From an uncultured Ruminococcus sp. (lineage in GTDB: Bacteria; Bacillota; Clostridia; Oscillospirales; Ruminococcaceae): a stretch of 64,000 nucleotides of DNA. A model generated the notes under the pieces. That model worked only from the letters and a program-made list of their open reading frames with translations, ran no database searches and was not told the DNA's origin. Positions within the stretch are counted from its first letter, which is position 1; each line of letters starts with the position of its first letter. Below are positions 8,578 to 16,502 of this stretch, one piece after another. A program made the translations under genes and the position numbers. Where the stretch lies: positions 1 through 64,000 of the forward strand of contig CACZGM010000026.1 in the NCBI GenBank assembly GCA_902780695.1, read 5' to 3'.

Positions 8578-9201
8578 TCATTTTTTCGCAAGCATTGTTA
8601 TCCACGGCTTTGACTTGTGATGATCCGACCTGACCTTTGAAAAACCCGCGCTTTTCAGAGCCGATTCTATGGCCTCCGGAGTGTAGCATTTCATTCCGTC
8701 TATGATCTTCTCGAATTTAAGGCTCGTTTCGTCGGTGCCGTCTGATTCGTTGACTATCATAAAGTAACCGCCGGGTTTAAGGACTTTGGCGACTTCGGCA
8801 AAACATTTTTCGAGACCCGGCCAGAAATAGATAGTCTCGAACGCTGTTGCAAGCTCAAATTTTTCTTCAGGCAGATCAAGCGCCGATACATCACCCTGCC
8901 GTACTACACATCTGCCGCTTTCGATCATCGCTTTGTTGTACTCTGTCGCTTTCCCGACTGAAACTGTGGAATAGTCTATAGCAGTGAGTTTAGCGTCCGG
9001 ATATTTCTTCATCAGTTCACCGGCATTTCTTCCGCCGCCGCAGCCTACTTCGAGTATCTCCGACGGTGCAATGTTTTTCAGGTGTGACAATCCCCAGTCA
9101 GACATTTTTGCATAACCGCCATTCATCCCATTCACCATCATCTTTCCGAGGAATCCCTCGGGTTTCCGTGTCTGACTGACATACTTCTTAAAAAGTCCCA
9201 T
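8578..9201 (-). CDS. class I SAM-dependent methyltransferase
   Basis: A 207-residue methyltransferase with motif I at ILEVGCGGGRNAGEL, an acidic D in KLTAIDYSTVSVGKA, a motif II-like QGDVSALDLP and a KPGGYFMIV segment. AAGGAGATACACAA precedes the ATG. It is expressed from the promoter at 9401-9429 and therefore under operator-like palindrome C. It probably acts on a small molecule; the substrate cannot be read from the sequence. Confidence 0.85.
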   Translation of the reverse strand: MGLFKKYVSQTRKPEGFLGKMMVNGMNGGYAKMSDWGLSHLKNIAPSEILEVGCGGGRNAGELMKKYPDAKLTAIDYSTVSVGKATEYNKAMIESGRCVVRQGDVSALDLPEEKFELATAFETIYFWPGLEKCFAEVAKVLKPGGYFMIVNESDGTDETSLKFEKIIDGMKCYTPEAIESALKSAGFSKVRSDHHKSKPWITMLAKK

Positions 9202-9216
9202 TTGTGTATCTCCTTT

Positions 9217-9327
9217 TTATTTTATATCCGAAAAGGTAATGCTGAGTATCGGTATTTTCCGGATAATAATGCAACATAACCACAATCGACCTATCCCAAA
9301 AAGCAACAGGAACAATCCGACCATCAT
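9217..9327 (-). CDS. possible short hydrophobic protein in the methyltransferase leader
   Basis: A reading frame ending 15 bp before the methyltransferase ATG encodes a single membrane helix (MVGLFLLLFGIGRLWLCCI) with a basic tail. The longest frame would begin inside the promoter, so only the ATG cluster near 9327 can be the start, and no ribosome site precedes it. It may be a small membrane peptide or the remnant of a larger gene. Confidence 0.3.
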   Translation of the reverse strand: MMVGLFLLLFGIGRLWLCCIIIRKIPILSITFSDIK

Positions 9328-9375
9328 CATTAAGAAAAAACTATCATAAGTATCATAACGAATATTTTTAGCTAT

Positions 9376-9391
9376 GTTAGCAACTGCTAAC
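9376..9391. promoter_or_regulatory. operator-like palindrome C
   Basis: GTTAGCAACTGCTAAC is a perfect GTTAG-N6-CTAAC palindrome, 9 bp downstream of the -10 box of the methyltransferase promoter. It has the same shape and place as sites A and B. Confidence 0.65.
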
Positions 9392-9400
9392 CCGCAAGAC

Positions 9401-9429
9401 ATTATAGCACAAATTTTTATTATTTTCAA
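9401..9429 (-). promoter_or_regulatory. promoter of the methyltransferase gene
   Basis: TTGAAA (9424-9429) and TATAAT (9401-9406) on the minus strand with 17 bp between them, upstream of the gene at 8578-9201. Confidence 0.75.
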
Positions 9430-9445
9430 GAGGGTATCAAAAAAT

Positions 9446-9476
9446 TCTCCATTGCCGGTTCACCCGACAACGGAGA
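9446..9476 (-). terminator. terminator after the lipoprotein gene
   Basis: An interrupted stem (TCTCC ... GGAGA with inner TTG/CAA pairs) followed on the minus strand by a run of six T. It lies about 80 bp after the stop of the lipoprotein gene. Confidence 0.6.
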
Positions 9477-9557
9477 TTTTTCAGTTTTATACTAATTTCA
9501 GTTACTTCATTTATGCCGTCGTTCTGAAATAATTATGATTGACCGTCAGATTCATCA

Positions 9558-10082
9558 TCAATACATCGGCCGCGGGTCGATATGTATCTCACCGTCAATA
9601 ATATAGTCATCTTCCCAGGAATTTGAAAGAATGATCACACAGGTGAATTTCCTGTCCGCGAACGCTTTCATTATCGCATCGCGTTCTTCATTTGTCATGA
9701 TTGGCACATTGTCGTGCTTGATGAAGTTGATCATAAAGTTACCGGTACGGAACAGTTCGAACGCAAGCTCATCATTTCCGTTCAGTTCCGCTGTTTCTTC
9801 TATGGTCGGAGCGTCCTTTGATACACTGATATCGTAGTCGGCGGGATCCTTGCCCGGAAATATCTCTTTAAAAACGTCAACGGTATATTGCTCGGCATAT
9901 TTCCGCAGGTCGGAGTCAGCGAACTTCCCACGCTGCTCTGCTTCGAAGCGTTTCCGTTCTTTGCGCTCGGCTCTTTCTGAGCTCGCCGCCGCGATTTTCG
10001 CGGGGTCTTCCGGCTCACACGCACACAGAACAGTCATCGTCAGCATAACAATAAAACAAGCCGATATAATACGTTTTATCAT
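9558..10082 (-). CDS. lipoprotein of unknown function
   Basis: A signal peptide with lipobox (MLTMTVLCAC, cysteine near residue 22) is followed by a charged helix rich in E, K and R (SERAERKERKRFEAEQ) and a soluble domain of about 110 residues. The start at 10082 has AGGAAG eight bases upstream; the ATG at 10088 overlaps the previous stop but is too close to that site. It follows the zinc-ribbon membrane protein and probably shares its transcript. No family recognised. Confidence 0.7.
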   Translation of the reverse strand: MIKRIISACFIVMLTMTVLCACEPEDPAKIAAASSERAERKERKRFEAEQRGKFADSDLRKYAEQYTVDVFKEIFPGKDPADYDISVSKDAPTIEETAELNGNDELAFELFRTGNFMINFIKHDNVPIMTNEERDAIMKAFADRKFTCVIILSNSWEDDYIIDGEIHIDPRPMY

Positions 10083-10087
10083 AGTCA

Positions 10088-10867
10088 TCACTTCCTTATC
10101 GCTTCGGCAGGAAGCCTTTCATTAATATAATTCTGAACGAAATCAAAGTCCGCAGCTCCCGCATAGATCTGATTGTGATAAAGCCGCACATTGAGGAAGA
10201 TAGTTTTCCTTCTCTTATTCGCTTTCATTTTCGTCACCCGATGAAACTCGGTGCGCATACTTGTGCGGATCAGAAGTCCCGCACTTACCGGCTGCGTCAG
10301 GATCCCCATACTTGCGGCAATCACCGCTATCCGCTTCATCAGTTCGGCAAGCTCAAGCGATCTGTCGAACTGGGTATGTGTTATTCCGTTCTCGTCCATT
10401 TCAAACATAACGCAGTATTTCCAGCCCGACATTGCCGCATATATGACATAACCGATGAATGACAGCAGCAAAATGAACGGCAGCAGGATCACAAAACCCC
10501 AGGTAACCGAAACAAAGCTTTCGGGGTCGAACTCCCATGTGAACAGGCTGATAAACAAGTTGATTATCAGCATCAACGCAATGCATATACCGACCGAGAG
10601 TACCACGACCTTGAAAATCGTTATGAGTATCGTAGGATCGCGCATGAGCTTATACTCGTAAGCCCAGCGGTAAACTCCGTCGGGACAGAGATATATGTTC
10701 TCGGTCACACGCTGTCCCTGCATCGGCGGCTCCTGTGCGGGCTGCCGGACAGGAGGGGCGGACGGCAATGCCGCCGCCCCTATATCCGCTTTACCGGTCT
10801 TTGTTCCGCATTCGGGACAGAACCTTGCGTTATCGTCTATTTGAGTTCCGCAGTTCGGACAGAACAT
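10088..10867 (-). CDS. zinc-ribbon membrane protein
   Basis: A 259-residue protein starting with a zinc ribbon (FCPNCGTQ ... RFCPECGTK, residues 2-23), then a proline-rich linker, and two membrane segments near 88-108 and 120-145 (IFKVVVLSVGICIALMLII and TWGFVILLPFILLLSF). The C-terminal part is soluble and ends NQIYAGAADFDFVQNYI. AGGAGGAAAAGAT precedes the ATG. Such zinc-ribbon membrane proteins are common in Ruminococcus-type genomes; the role is unknown. It shares the zinc-ribbon start with the large surface protein at 11816. Confidence 0.72.
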   Translation of the reverse strand: MFCPNCGTQIDDNARFCPECGTKTGKADIGAAALPSAPPVRQPAQEPPMQGQRVTENIYLCPDGVYRWAYEYKLMRDPTILITIFKVVVLSVGICIALMLIINLFISLFTWEFDPESFVSVTWGFVILLPFILLLSFIGYVIYAAMSGWKYCVMFEMDENGITHTQFDRSLELAELMKRIAVIAASMGILTQPVSAGLLIRTSMRTEFHRVTKMKANKRRKTIFLNVRLYHNQIYAGAADFDFVQNYINERLPAEAIRK

Positions 10868-10918
10868 ATCTTTTCCTCCTTGTTTCGTTCTTCAATTATA
10901 CCGCATACAATTAACAGG

Positions 10919-10954
10919 AACTCCCCGGATGTCTGAAACGACAATCGGGGAGTT
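10919..10954 (-). terminator. terminator after the secreted CBM-like gene
   Basis: AACTCCCCG and CGGGGAGTT form a nine-pair stem with a nested TGTC/GACA pairing in the loop. It lies just after the restored stop (10971) of the gene at 10984-11793 and before the next ATG. Confidence 0.6.
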
Positions 10955-10983
10955 GTTGTTACTTATGTTTTTAATCGTCTTCT

Positions 10984-11793
10984 TCAACTATGACCTGTAC
11001 TTTGATCGTGGTATTTCCGCTTTTCACAGTAATTAACTGCTTTCCCGACGGAAACAGCTTTTATTTTGCCTTTAGCGGAAACCTTTGTTACATTGCTGTT
11101 TGATGATGAATACTTTACGGACGAAGCGTCCTTTCCGCCTACAAGAGCTCCTATTTTAAGACTTTCGCCCTCTTCAAGATAGACTTTCAGCATGGTTTCC
11201 GTTGTTGTTGCGGAAGATCTGGACGAACTCGGCGTTCCGCTCATTGTGAGGGAAACGTTATCGAAATAACTGTCGCAGTCCGAACCGCCATGCCTTATAC
11301 CATAGAGCGATACTCTTGCAGTTACCGCCCCCTTCGGGACTGTCTTGCTTACGCTTATATTTGTCCATTTATCCGAGGATTTGCTTTTAGTTGTGCTTGC
11401 GGAATCAATGACCTTACCCGAGGAGTTAAGAAATTCGAGCATAAGTTTGCTTTCGTCGCCGTCGGTATACTGACGAACGTATGCGGAAAGCGATGCCTTC
11501 ATACCTACATATTTGGTTACTGATATGTCTTGATACAATCTGCTTTGACTGAGCTTTTTATTCTTTGGCCAAAAATATGCTCCGTCATAGGGCTTGAATG
11601 AACTCCAGCCCGGTTGAGTGGATGATGTGTCACTTGCCCACGCGCCGTCCGGGTCGGTCCAGCCGCTAAGTCCGTTTGAAGCGTTCCCGTTTGTTATAAG
11701 GTTTCCTGTATCGGCCGACGCTGTAATGCACACAGAAGTCATAGCCATTATTGCCGCAGTCAGGACCGCGAATATTTTTGATGTTTTCTTCAT
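10984..11793 (-). CDS. secreted CBM-like protein with Ig-like tail (3' frameshift)
   Basis: A signal peptide (FAVLTAAIMAMTSVCITASA) precedes a beta-sandwich domain starting NLITNGNASNGLSGW and ending DSYFDNVSLTM, nearly the same as the last domain of the large protein upstream. A Big_2-type Ig-like segment follows (KVYLEEGESLKIGALVGG, SSSNSNVTKVSAKGKIKAV). Near 11040 the frame appears shifted: the adjacent frame reads ITVKSGNTTIKVQVIVEEDD and stops at 10971, the expected end of such a domain, whereas the unshifted frame ends in 20 unrelated residues. A carbohydrate-binding role is inferred from fold resemblance (CBM4_9 type). Confidence 0.75.
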   Translation of the reverse strand: MKKTSKIFAVLTAAIMAMTSVCITASADTGNLITNGNASNGLSGWTDPDGAWASDTSSTQPGWSSFKPYDGAYFWPKNKKLSQSRLYQDISVTKYVGMKASLSAYVRQYTDGDESKLMLEFLNSSGKVIDSASTTKSKSSDKWTNISVSKTVPKGAVTARVSLYGIRHGGSDCDSYFDNVSLTMSGTPSSSRSSATTTETMLKVYLEEGESLKIGALVGGKDASSVKYSSSNSNVTKVSAKGKIKAVSVGKAVNYCEKRKYHDQSTGHS

Positions 11794-11815
11794 TTTGATA
11801 CCTCCGTCTGTTTTA

Positions 11816-14800
11816 TCAGCCGCCTACTGTAAGTGATACGTTGTCGTAATACGAATCCGACTCGGAGCCGGTCTTATAGTAGGAATACAGCGAAACTCTC
11901 GCGGTGACCGCGCCGCTCGGAACAACTGCCGAAACACTCATATTATGCCATGTCGTGTTGCCGTGGCTCTTTTCCGATAAAGCGGAATCTATTACACTGC
12001 CGCTTGCGTCGAGAAATTCGATCTTCAGCATACTCTCATCTTCGTGATTGCTTCGGTAAGCGCGGTTCTGCGCGGATAGTGTCACTTTCTTTCCCGTATA
12101 TCCGCTTATATTCACATCCTGATAGAGACGCGTACCGTTTGTTCCTGTAAATCCCTTTGTGTAAAAGAAATTACCGTCAAGCGCGGTCACTCCGTCATAC
12201 GAGTTTGCTGTCGCCCACTTCCCGTCCGGAGCCGTCCAGCCGGCGAGTCCGTTGGAAGCGTTTCCGTTGGTGAGCAGGTTGCCGGTCGCGGTACCGGCGG
12301 ACGAGCCGCCGGAGCTTCCGGAATTGGATGCCTCATACCTGAATCCGAGCACTTCAACGGTGTCCTCCTGCTCGGTAACGGTGCCGGAGAATATCTCCTC
12401 TTCGTCGCCGACCTGAACGCGCACTATCCAGTTTGTAGATTGACCGGGCGTTCTGTCCTCGTAGTTATAGACATATACCCAATACTCTCCGCTTACCGGA
12501 TTCGGGAAATATACGTTCTCGATCGGGTGATCCTTCATGTTCTGCGCGTTGTTCGCGTCGATATCCAGGGTACCGCCCTGTGCAGACCTGTTGCCGTGCC
12601 ATATCTCCGAGCCGTCGGGAGTGAATACATGAAGGTCGATATCGTCCTTGGAATCCCACATCAGCGTAATGGTTATCTCGCCGCTGCCCGCGCCCTGATG
12701 AGTACGCTGATCGTTGATGCCGGATTCCGTGAGGCCGCCGTTGTTGCTGCCGGTATTGCTTCCAGCGCCCGGAAGCTCGCTGCTCCATTCACAGATGAAA
12801 TAATTGGAAGCAGTTCCGTAACCGCCATGACCGTCAACCCACTGATAATCGCGCGCCTTGTTCATAAAGACATAATCTTCTCCGGCGCCTAAACCGTTGT
12901 TCGGTTCCTCTGTTCCAACAGAGCCGCCCGGATACCATGCCGTATAACCCCACGGTTCACCGTTGAGCCAATACCATTCACCTTCCGAACCGTAGTCCGA
13001 ACCGCCTATCCAGAAGTCACTGTAATCTACCTGTGCCGCAAGGGAAGCTGCAAAATTCTGCTCACCCTGCGAAGTGATAGTGGCGAGATAGCCGCCTATG
13101 TTTTTGCAGTAATCGTCAGCCGCCAACGGATCAAGCTTCTGTTCGATGACCGCGTAGGTATGTCCGTTGTATATACCGGACACCGCGCCGTCGGGAATGC
13201 TTACTGTCGTGCCGCCGGTGCTGTCCGTGCTGCCGGAGCCGCCGAACGTGATCGTGAATACCACATAATCCCATGTTTCGAGATAATACATGGTATTGCC
13301 CTTGAGCGTGTATGTCTTGGAGATATCGTCCCTGAACCATTCCTCATTGCTTGCACGGGAATTGTCGGTGGAATCGGTCAGTATGAATATCGCGTCGGGT
13401 GTGCCGAAGTAATCCTGCGGGTGCTTCATCGTGATCGTGTAATCGCCCGCTTCGCCCGTTGTGAACTTATAGACAACGCGCTCCTGTCCGCCGCTTACTA
13501 TCGCCTTATTATCCACGGTCTGACCTATGCTTATCGGTATAGCTGTCGAGAAGTCGTCGCCGCCGGGTGTCGGTGTTGTTGTGCTGTTATCTGTGTTGCC
13601 GCTGTTGCCGTTATTGCCGGTCGGGGTCACAACGCGTGTTCCGTCGCCGTACTCGTCATACTCGCAGTAGAAACCGATCTGATAGTTGCCAACGTCCTCG
13701 TTGTCGAGGTCGTTCCATGTCATATCTGTCCAGAGGTGACCGCACCATTCGATGCCGCCCTGATCGTTGGGCTCTCCGGACTTCCAATTTGTGTAGCCGC
13801 CGAAAGGCTCACCCGTTACCCAGCTCCAGCCGCCGTTGTCGCCGTAAGCGCCTATCCAGCCCGTAGTACCCGGGAATGTGCTTTCGATGAACGCCTGCTC
13901 CTCCGCGGAGGTTATGGTCACGAGGTGACCGCCCATTGACTGGCAGTATGCTCTCGCTTCCGTCCATGTGATATCCGCGCCCTCATAGTATTCGTAGCGA
14001 TGACCGCCAAACTCTCCCTGCGGAGTTTCGATCGCGCCGTTATAATCGAACTCGTAAATCTGAATATCCGTGCCGGTGGTGTCTATCGTTCCCGTGAACT
14101 CGCGCACCTCGCCGTCAACATTGACGCGGACAAGGTAGGATGCGCTGTCATCGCTTCTGTCAGCGTACTGGTTGAGCCATACCTTGTAGTGTCCGTTCTT
14201 CGGATTCTCAAAGTAGATGTTTTCAACGGGGTCGAGTATGCGCTGACCGCCCGCGTTCGCGTCAACATCGAGACGTCCTCCGCCCGCCGTCTTGTTGCTG
14301 TAATATATGTGAGCGTCACCGGGTGCAAGAATGTGCAGGTCAACGTCGTCGTACCTGTTCCACATAGTAGAAACCGTGATCTTGCCGGTTCTTGCTCCGC
14401 GCTCGATAAGTGTCCCGTCTATGGAATTGCCGTCGGGTGGCGGCGGGAGCGTGCTTTCGGTGCCGTGTCCGCCGTAATCAAACTCAAACACGAATACCTC
14501 TGTTCCGCTGATGTCAATGTCGCCCTCGAACATCTGTTCGTTGCTGCCGACCTTGACCTTGACGTACCAATGTGTCATGCTGCCGTTCGTCCTGTCGCAG
14601 AAGTCGCGCAGATATATCTTGTAGTGACCGTTTTCGGGGTCGGGGAAGTAGATGTTCTCGACAGCTATGTCTTCCGCGAGCTCATCGTCGCGCGCGTTCA
14701 TATCAACATCAAGAGTTCCGCCCTGCGCGGTCTTGTTGCGGTAGTAGATACGGCTGCCGTCCGGCGTTATCATGTGCAGGTCGAGGTCATCGTGCGTGCG

Positions 14801-16432
14801 CCACGCGAGTGTAACGGTGATAGGACCGACGCCCGCGCCGAGACTGCCGGTAACGTTCGTGATATCAGTGCCGGATATAGGCGGCTGGGAATTATTTACG
14901 TTATTGTTGTTATTGCTGTTGTTGCCGTTGTCTGTCGGGTTGGTTATATTGCTCGATGTATCTCTTATCCTTGTCGGGGTCGTCGGAGGAACAAAGTCGG
15001 TTATGGGTCCTCTGTTGTTCTCCGGAGGATTGGTATTGCCGCCGGTGTTCTGTACAACGGGCGGGTCGGTGACGGAGCCTTCGCCCTTGTTTCCGCGCGT
15101 TATGGTGAAGCCGCCGACACGGTCTATCCTGAACCATGTGAAGAAGCTCGTCGCGTGGAATGTGATGCCGTTCTCGCCGGGATTTTCGGGGTATGTATTC
15201 ATCGAGATCGAACGGCTGCCCTCGGAGGGGTGATAGTCCGGGAACTGATCTTGATTGAAGGTCAGTCCGCAGGTCGTTCCGTAAACGATGCAGCTTCCGC
15301 CGCTGCCGACATCAACGAGGATATCGGTGTTGCTCACCGCGAGAGTTCCGCCCTTTATCGACTGCGAGAGCGTATGTACGCTGTGCGTGCCGTTCGGTAT
15401 CTGGGTGAACGCGCCGGAGGTTATCTCACCGGAAACATAGAACTGCGTTGTGAAGTTTGCCGACATTGTGCTTACCGCGCTGTTCCACTCCTGTACGGAC
15501 GTAGTGCGTCCGCTATATATGCTGCGGAGATTCATAACCGCGGCGTATCCGTTCTGTGAATCGGAGAGTATCTGCACGCCGAGAGTGGAGCACTGCTCGA
15601 CGCTGTCGGCGGGCGATGCCGCTTCGGACACTTCCGTGGTGATATCGCCCTCGTTCGCCGCAGAAGCTCTGACCGTGAACGGGAAAAGCATATCCACAAG
15701 ATCGGGAGCCGCGTACACCGCGCTGATCTTGGTGCTTATGCCCTTGGTTTTCTTGATGTTCTCGTCTTTTGCAAGCTCCTCGGACATGGAGATCATGTTG
15801 TTCGAGACTTCCTCGGTCGCTTTCCACGCATCAAGGCACTGGTCGAACCGGCTGTTTATGGTGTCCGGATCCGCAGACGCAAGATCGGTCTCAAGAAGCT
15901 CCTCGGTCAGAAGTCTTGCAAGCGCGTAGCTCTGCGTACCGAGCTTTGTCATGTCGCAAAGATTTGAGAAGCTCGCTTCAAGCTTCTCGCCGAGAGGACT
16001 TTTTTTGCTGCCGAACGGATTGAAGATAAGCACGACAACGAGCGTTATCGCGAGGAATACCGCGATTATCGTGATTATCAGCGGATACTTGCTTTTCTTA
16101 GTCTTAACTGCCGCACCTCCGGCAGCCGCCTGCATCGCGGGCTGCATATACGGTGCCTGCTGCACGGGGGGCGGTACCGGCTGCGTGTATACAGGCTGCT
16201 GTGCCGGAGCTGCCGGCTGAACGGGCTGTGCCGCGGGTGCCTGCGCCTGTGCGCCGACCGGTGCGCCGCACTTGTTGCAGAATGCCGCGCCGGGATTTAC
16301 CGGCGAACCGCAGCTGCTGCAGAATCTGCTGCCGGAAGCGGGAACGTCACTTGGAGCGGCTGTACCGCAGTTCGGACAGAAAGCCGAGCCGTCGGGTATC
16401 TGACTGCCGCATTTTGTGCATATCTTACTCAT
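11816..16432 (-). CDS. giant membrane-anchored surface protein with zinc ribbons, DUF2135 repeats and C-type lectin domains
   Basis: 1538 residues. Two zinc ribbons (residues 4-24 and 36-56) lie inside, a proline/glutamine linker and one membrane helix (about 112-136) follow, then a helical region (145-260) and a beta-rich region. The outer part holds three DUF2135/YfaP-like repeats (each with DDLDLH or DDVDLH, then an NIYF-(D/E)NP-NGHYK type stretch) near 540-660, 680-800 and 1270-1385. Two C-type-lectin-like domains (YEGADITWTEARAYC ... and YAVIEQKLDPLAADDYC ...) lie near 810-930 and 1085-1215, a pre-peptidase-like beta domain lies between them, and a CBM-like domain ends the protein. Likely a cell-surface binding protein. 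AGGAG precedes the ATG. Confidence 0.8.
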   Translation of the reverse strand: MSKICTKCGSQIPDGSAFCPNCGTAAPSDVPASGSRFCSSCGSPVNPGAAFCNKCGAPVGAQAQAPAAQPVQPAAPAQQPVYTQPVPPPVQQAPYMQPAMQAAAGGAAVKTKKSKYPLIITIIAVFLAITLVVVLIFNPFGSKKSPLGEKLEASFSNLCDMTKLGTQSYALARLLTEELLETDLASADPDTINSRFDQCLDAWKATEEVSNNMISMSEELAKDENIKKTKGISTKISAVYAAPDLVDMLFPFTVRASAANEGDITTEVSEAASPADSVEQCSTLGVQILSDSQNGYAAVMNLRSIYSGRTTSVQEWNSAVSTMSANFTTQFYVSGEITSGAFTQIPNGTHSVHTLSQSIKGGTLAVSNTDILVDVGSGGSCIVYGTTCGLTFNQDQFPDYHPSEGSRSISMNTYPENPGENGITFHATSFFTWFRIDRVGGFTITRGNKGEGSVTDPPVVQNTGGNTNPPENNRGPITDFVPPTTPTRIRDTSSNITNPTDNGNNSNNNNNVNNSQPPISGTDITNVTGSLGAGVGPITVTLAWRTHDDLDLHMITPDGSRIYYRNKTAQGGTLDVDMNARDDELAEDIAVENIYFPDPENGHYKIYLRDFCDRTNGSMTHWYVKVKVGSNEQMFEGDIDISGTEVFVFEFDYGGHGTESTLPPPPDGNSIDGTLIERGARTGKITVSTMWNRYDDVDLHILAPGDAHIYYSNKTAGGGRLDVDANAGGQRILDPVENIYFENPKNGHYKVWLNQYADRSDDSASYLVRVNVDGEVREFTGTIDTTGTDIQIYEFDYNGAIETPQGEFGGHRYEYYEGADITWTEARAYCQSMGGHLVTITSAEEQAFIESTFPGTTGWIGAYGDNGGWSWVTGEPFGGYTNWKSGEPNDQGGIEWCGHLWTDMTWNDLDNEDVGNYQIGFYCEYDEYGDGTRVVTPTGNNGNSGNTDNSTTTPTPGGDDFSTAIPISIGQTVDNKAIVSGGQERVVYKFTTGEAGDYTITMKHPQDYFGTPDAIFILTDSTDNSRASNEEWFRDDISKTYTLKGNTMYYLETWDYVVFTITFGGSGSTDSTGGTTVSIPDGAVSGIYNGHTYAVIEQKLDPLAADDYCKNIGGYLATITSQGEQNFAASLAAQVDYSDFWIGGSDYGSEGEWYWLNGEPWGYTAWYPGGSVGTEEPNNGLGAGEDYVFMNKARDYQWVDGHGGYGTASNYFICEWSSELPGAGSNTGSNNGGLTESGINDQRTHQGAGSGEITITLMWDSKDDIDLHVFTPDGSEIWHGNRSAQGGTLDIDANNAQNMKDHPIENVYFPNPVSGEYWVYVYNYEDRTPGQSTNWIVRVQVGDEEEIFSGTVTEQEDTVEVLGFRYEASNSGSSGGSSAGTATGNLLTNGNASNGLAGWTAPDGKWATANSYDGVTALDGNFFYTKGFTGTNGTRLYQDVNISGYTGKKVTLSAQNRAYRSNHEDESMLKIEFLDASGSVIDSALSEKSHGNTTWHNMSVSAVVPSGAVTARVSLYSYYKTGSESDSYYDNVSLTVGG

Positions 16433-16469
16433 AGGCTGTTCTCCTTTTCATAGGATCGGTTTGCTTATA

Positions 16470-16495
16470 TAAGTGCCTGAAATACTCTGCACTTA
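16470..16495. other. hairpin between regulator-like gene and surface-protein gene
   Basis: ATAAGTGC and GCACTTAT pair over a 12-base loop in the 70-bp gap between two leftward genes. It could attenuate readthrough from the regulator gene; no long T run follows, so it is not a classic terminator. Confidence 0.35.
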
Positions 16496-16502
16496 TTGAC
16501 TT

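Noticed and set aside
14000..15559. 519-codon plus-strand frame inside the giant surface gene
   Set aside because: Antisense shadow of the 1538-residue protein, without domains or a ribosome site.
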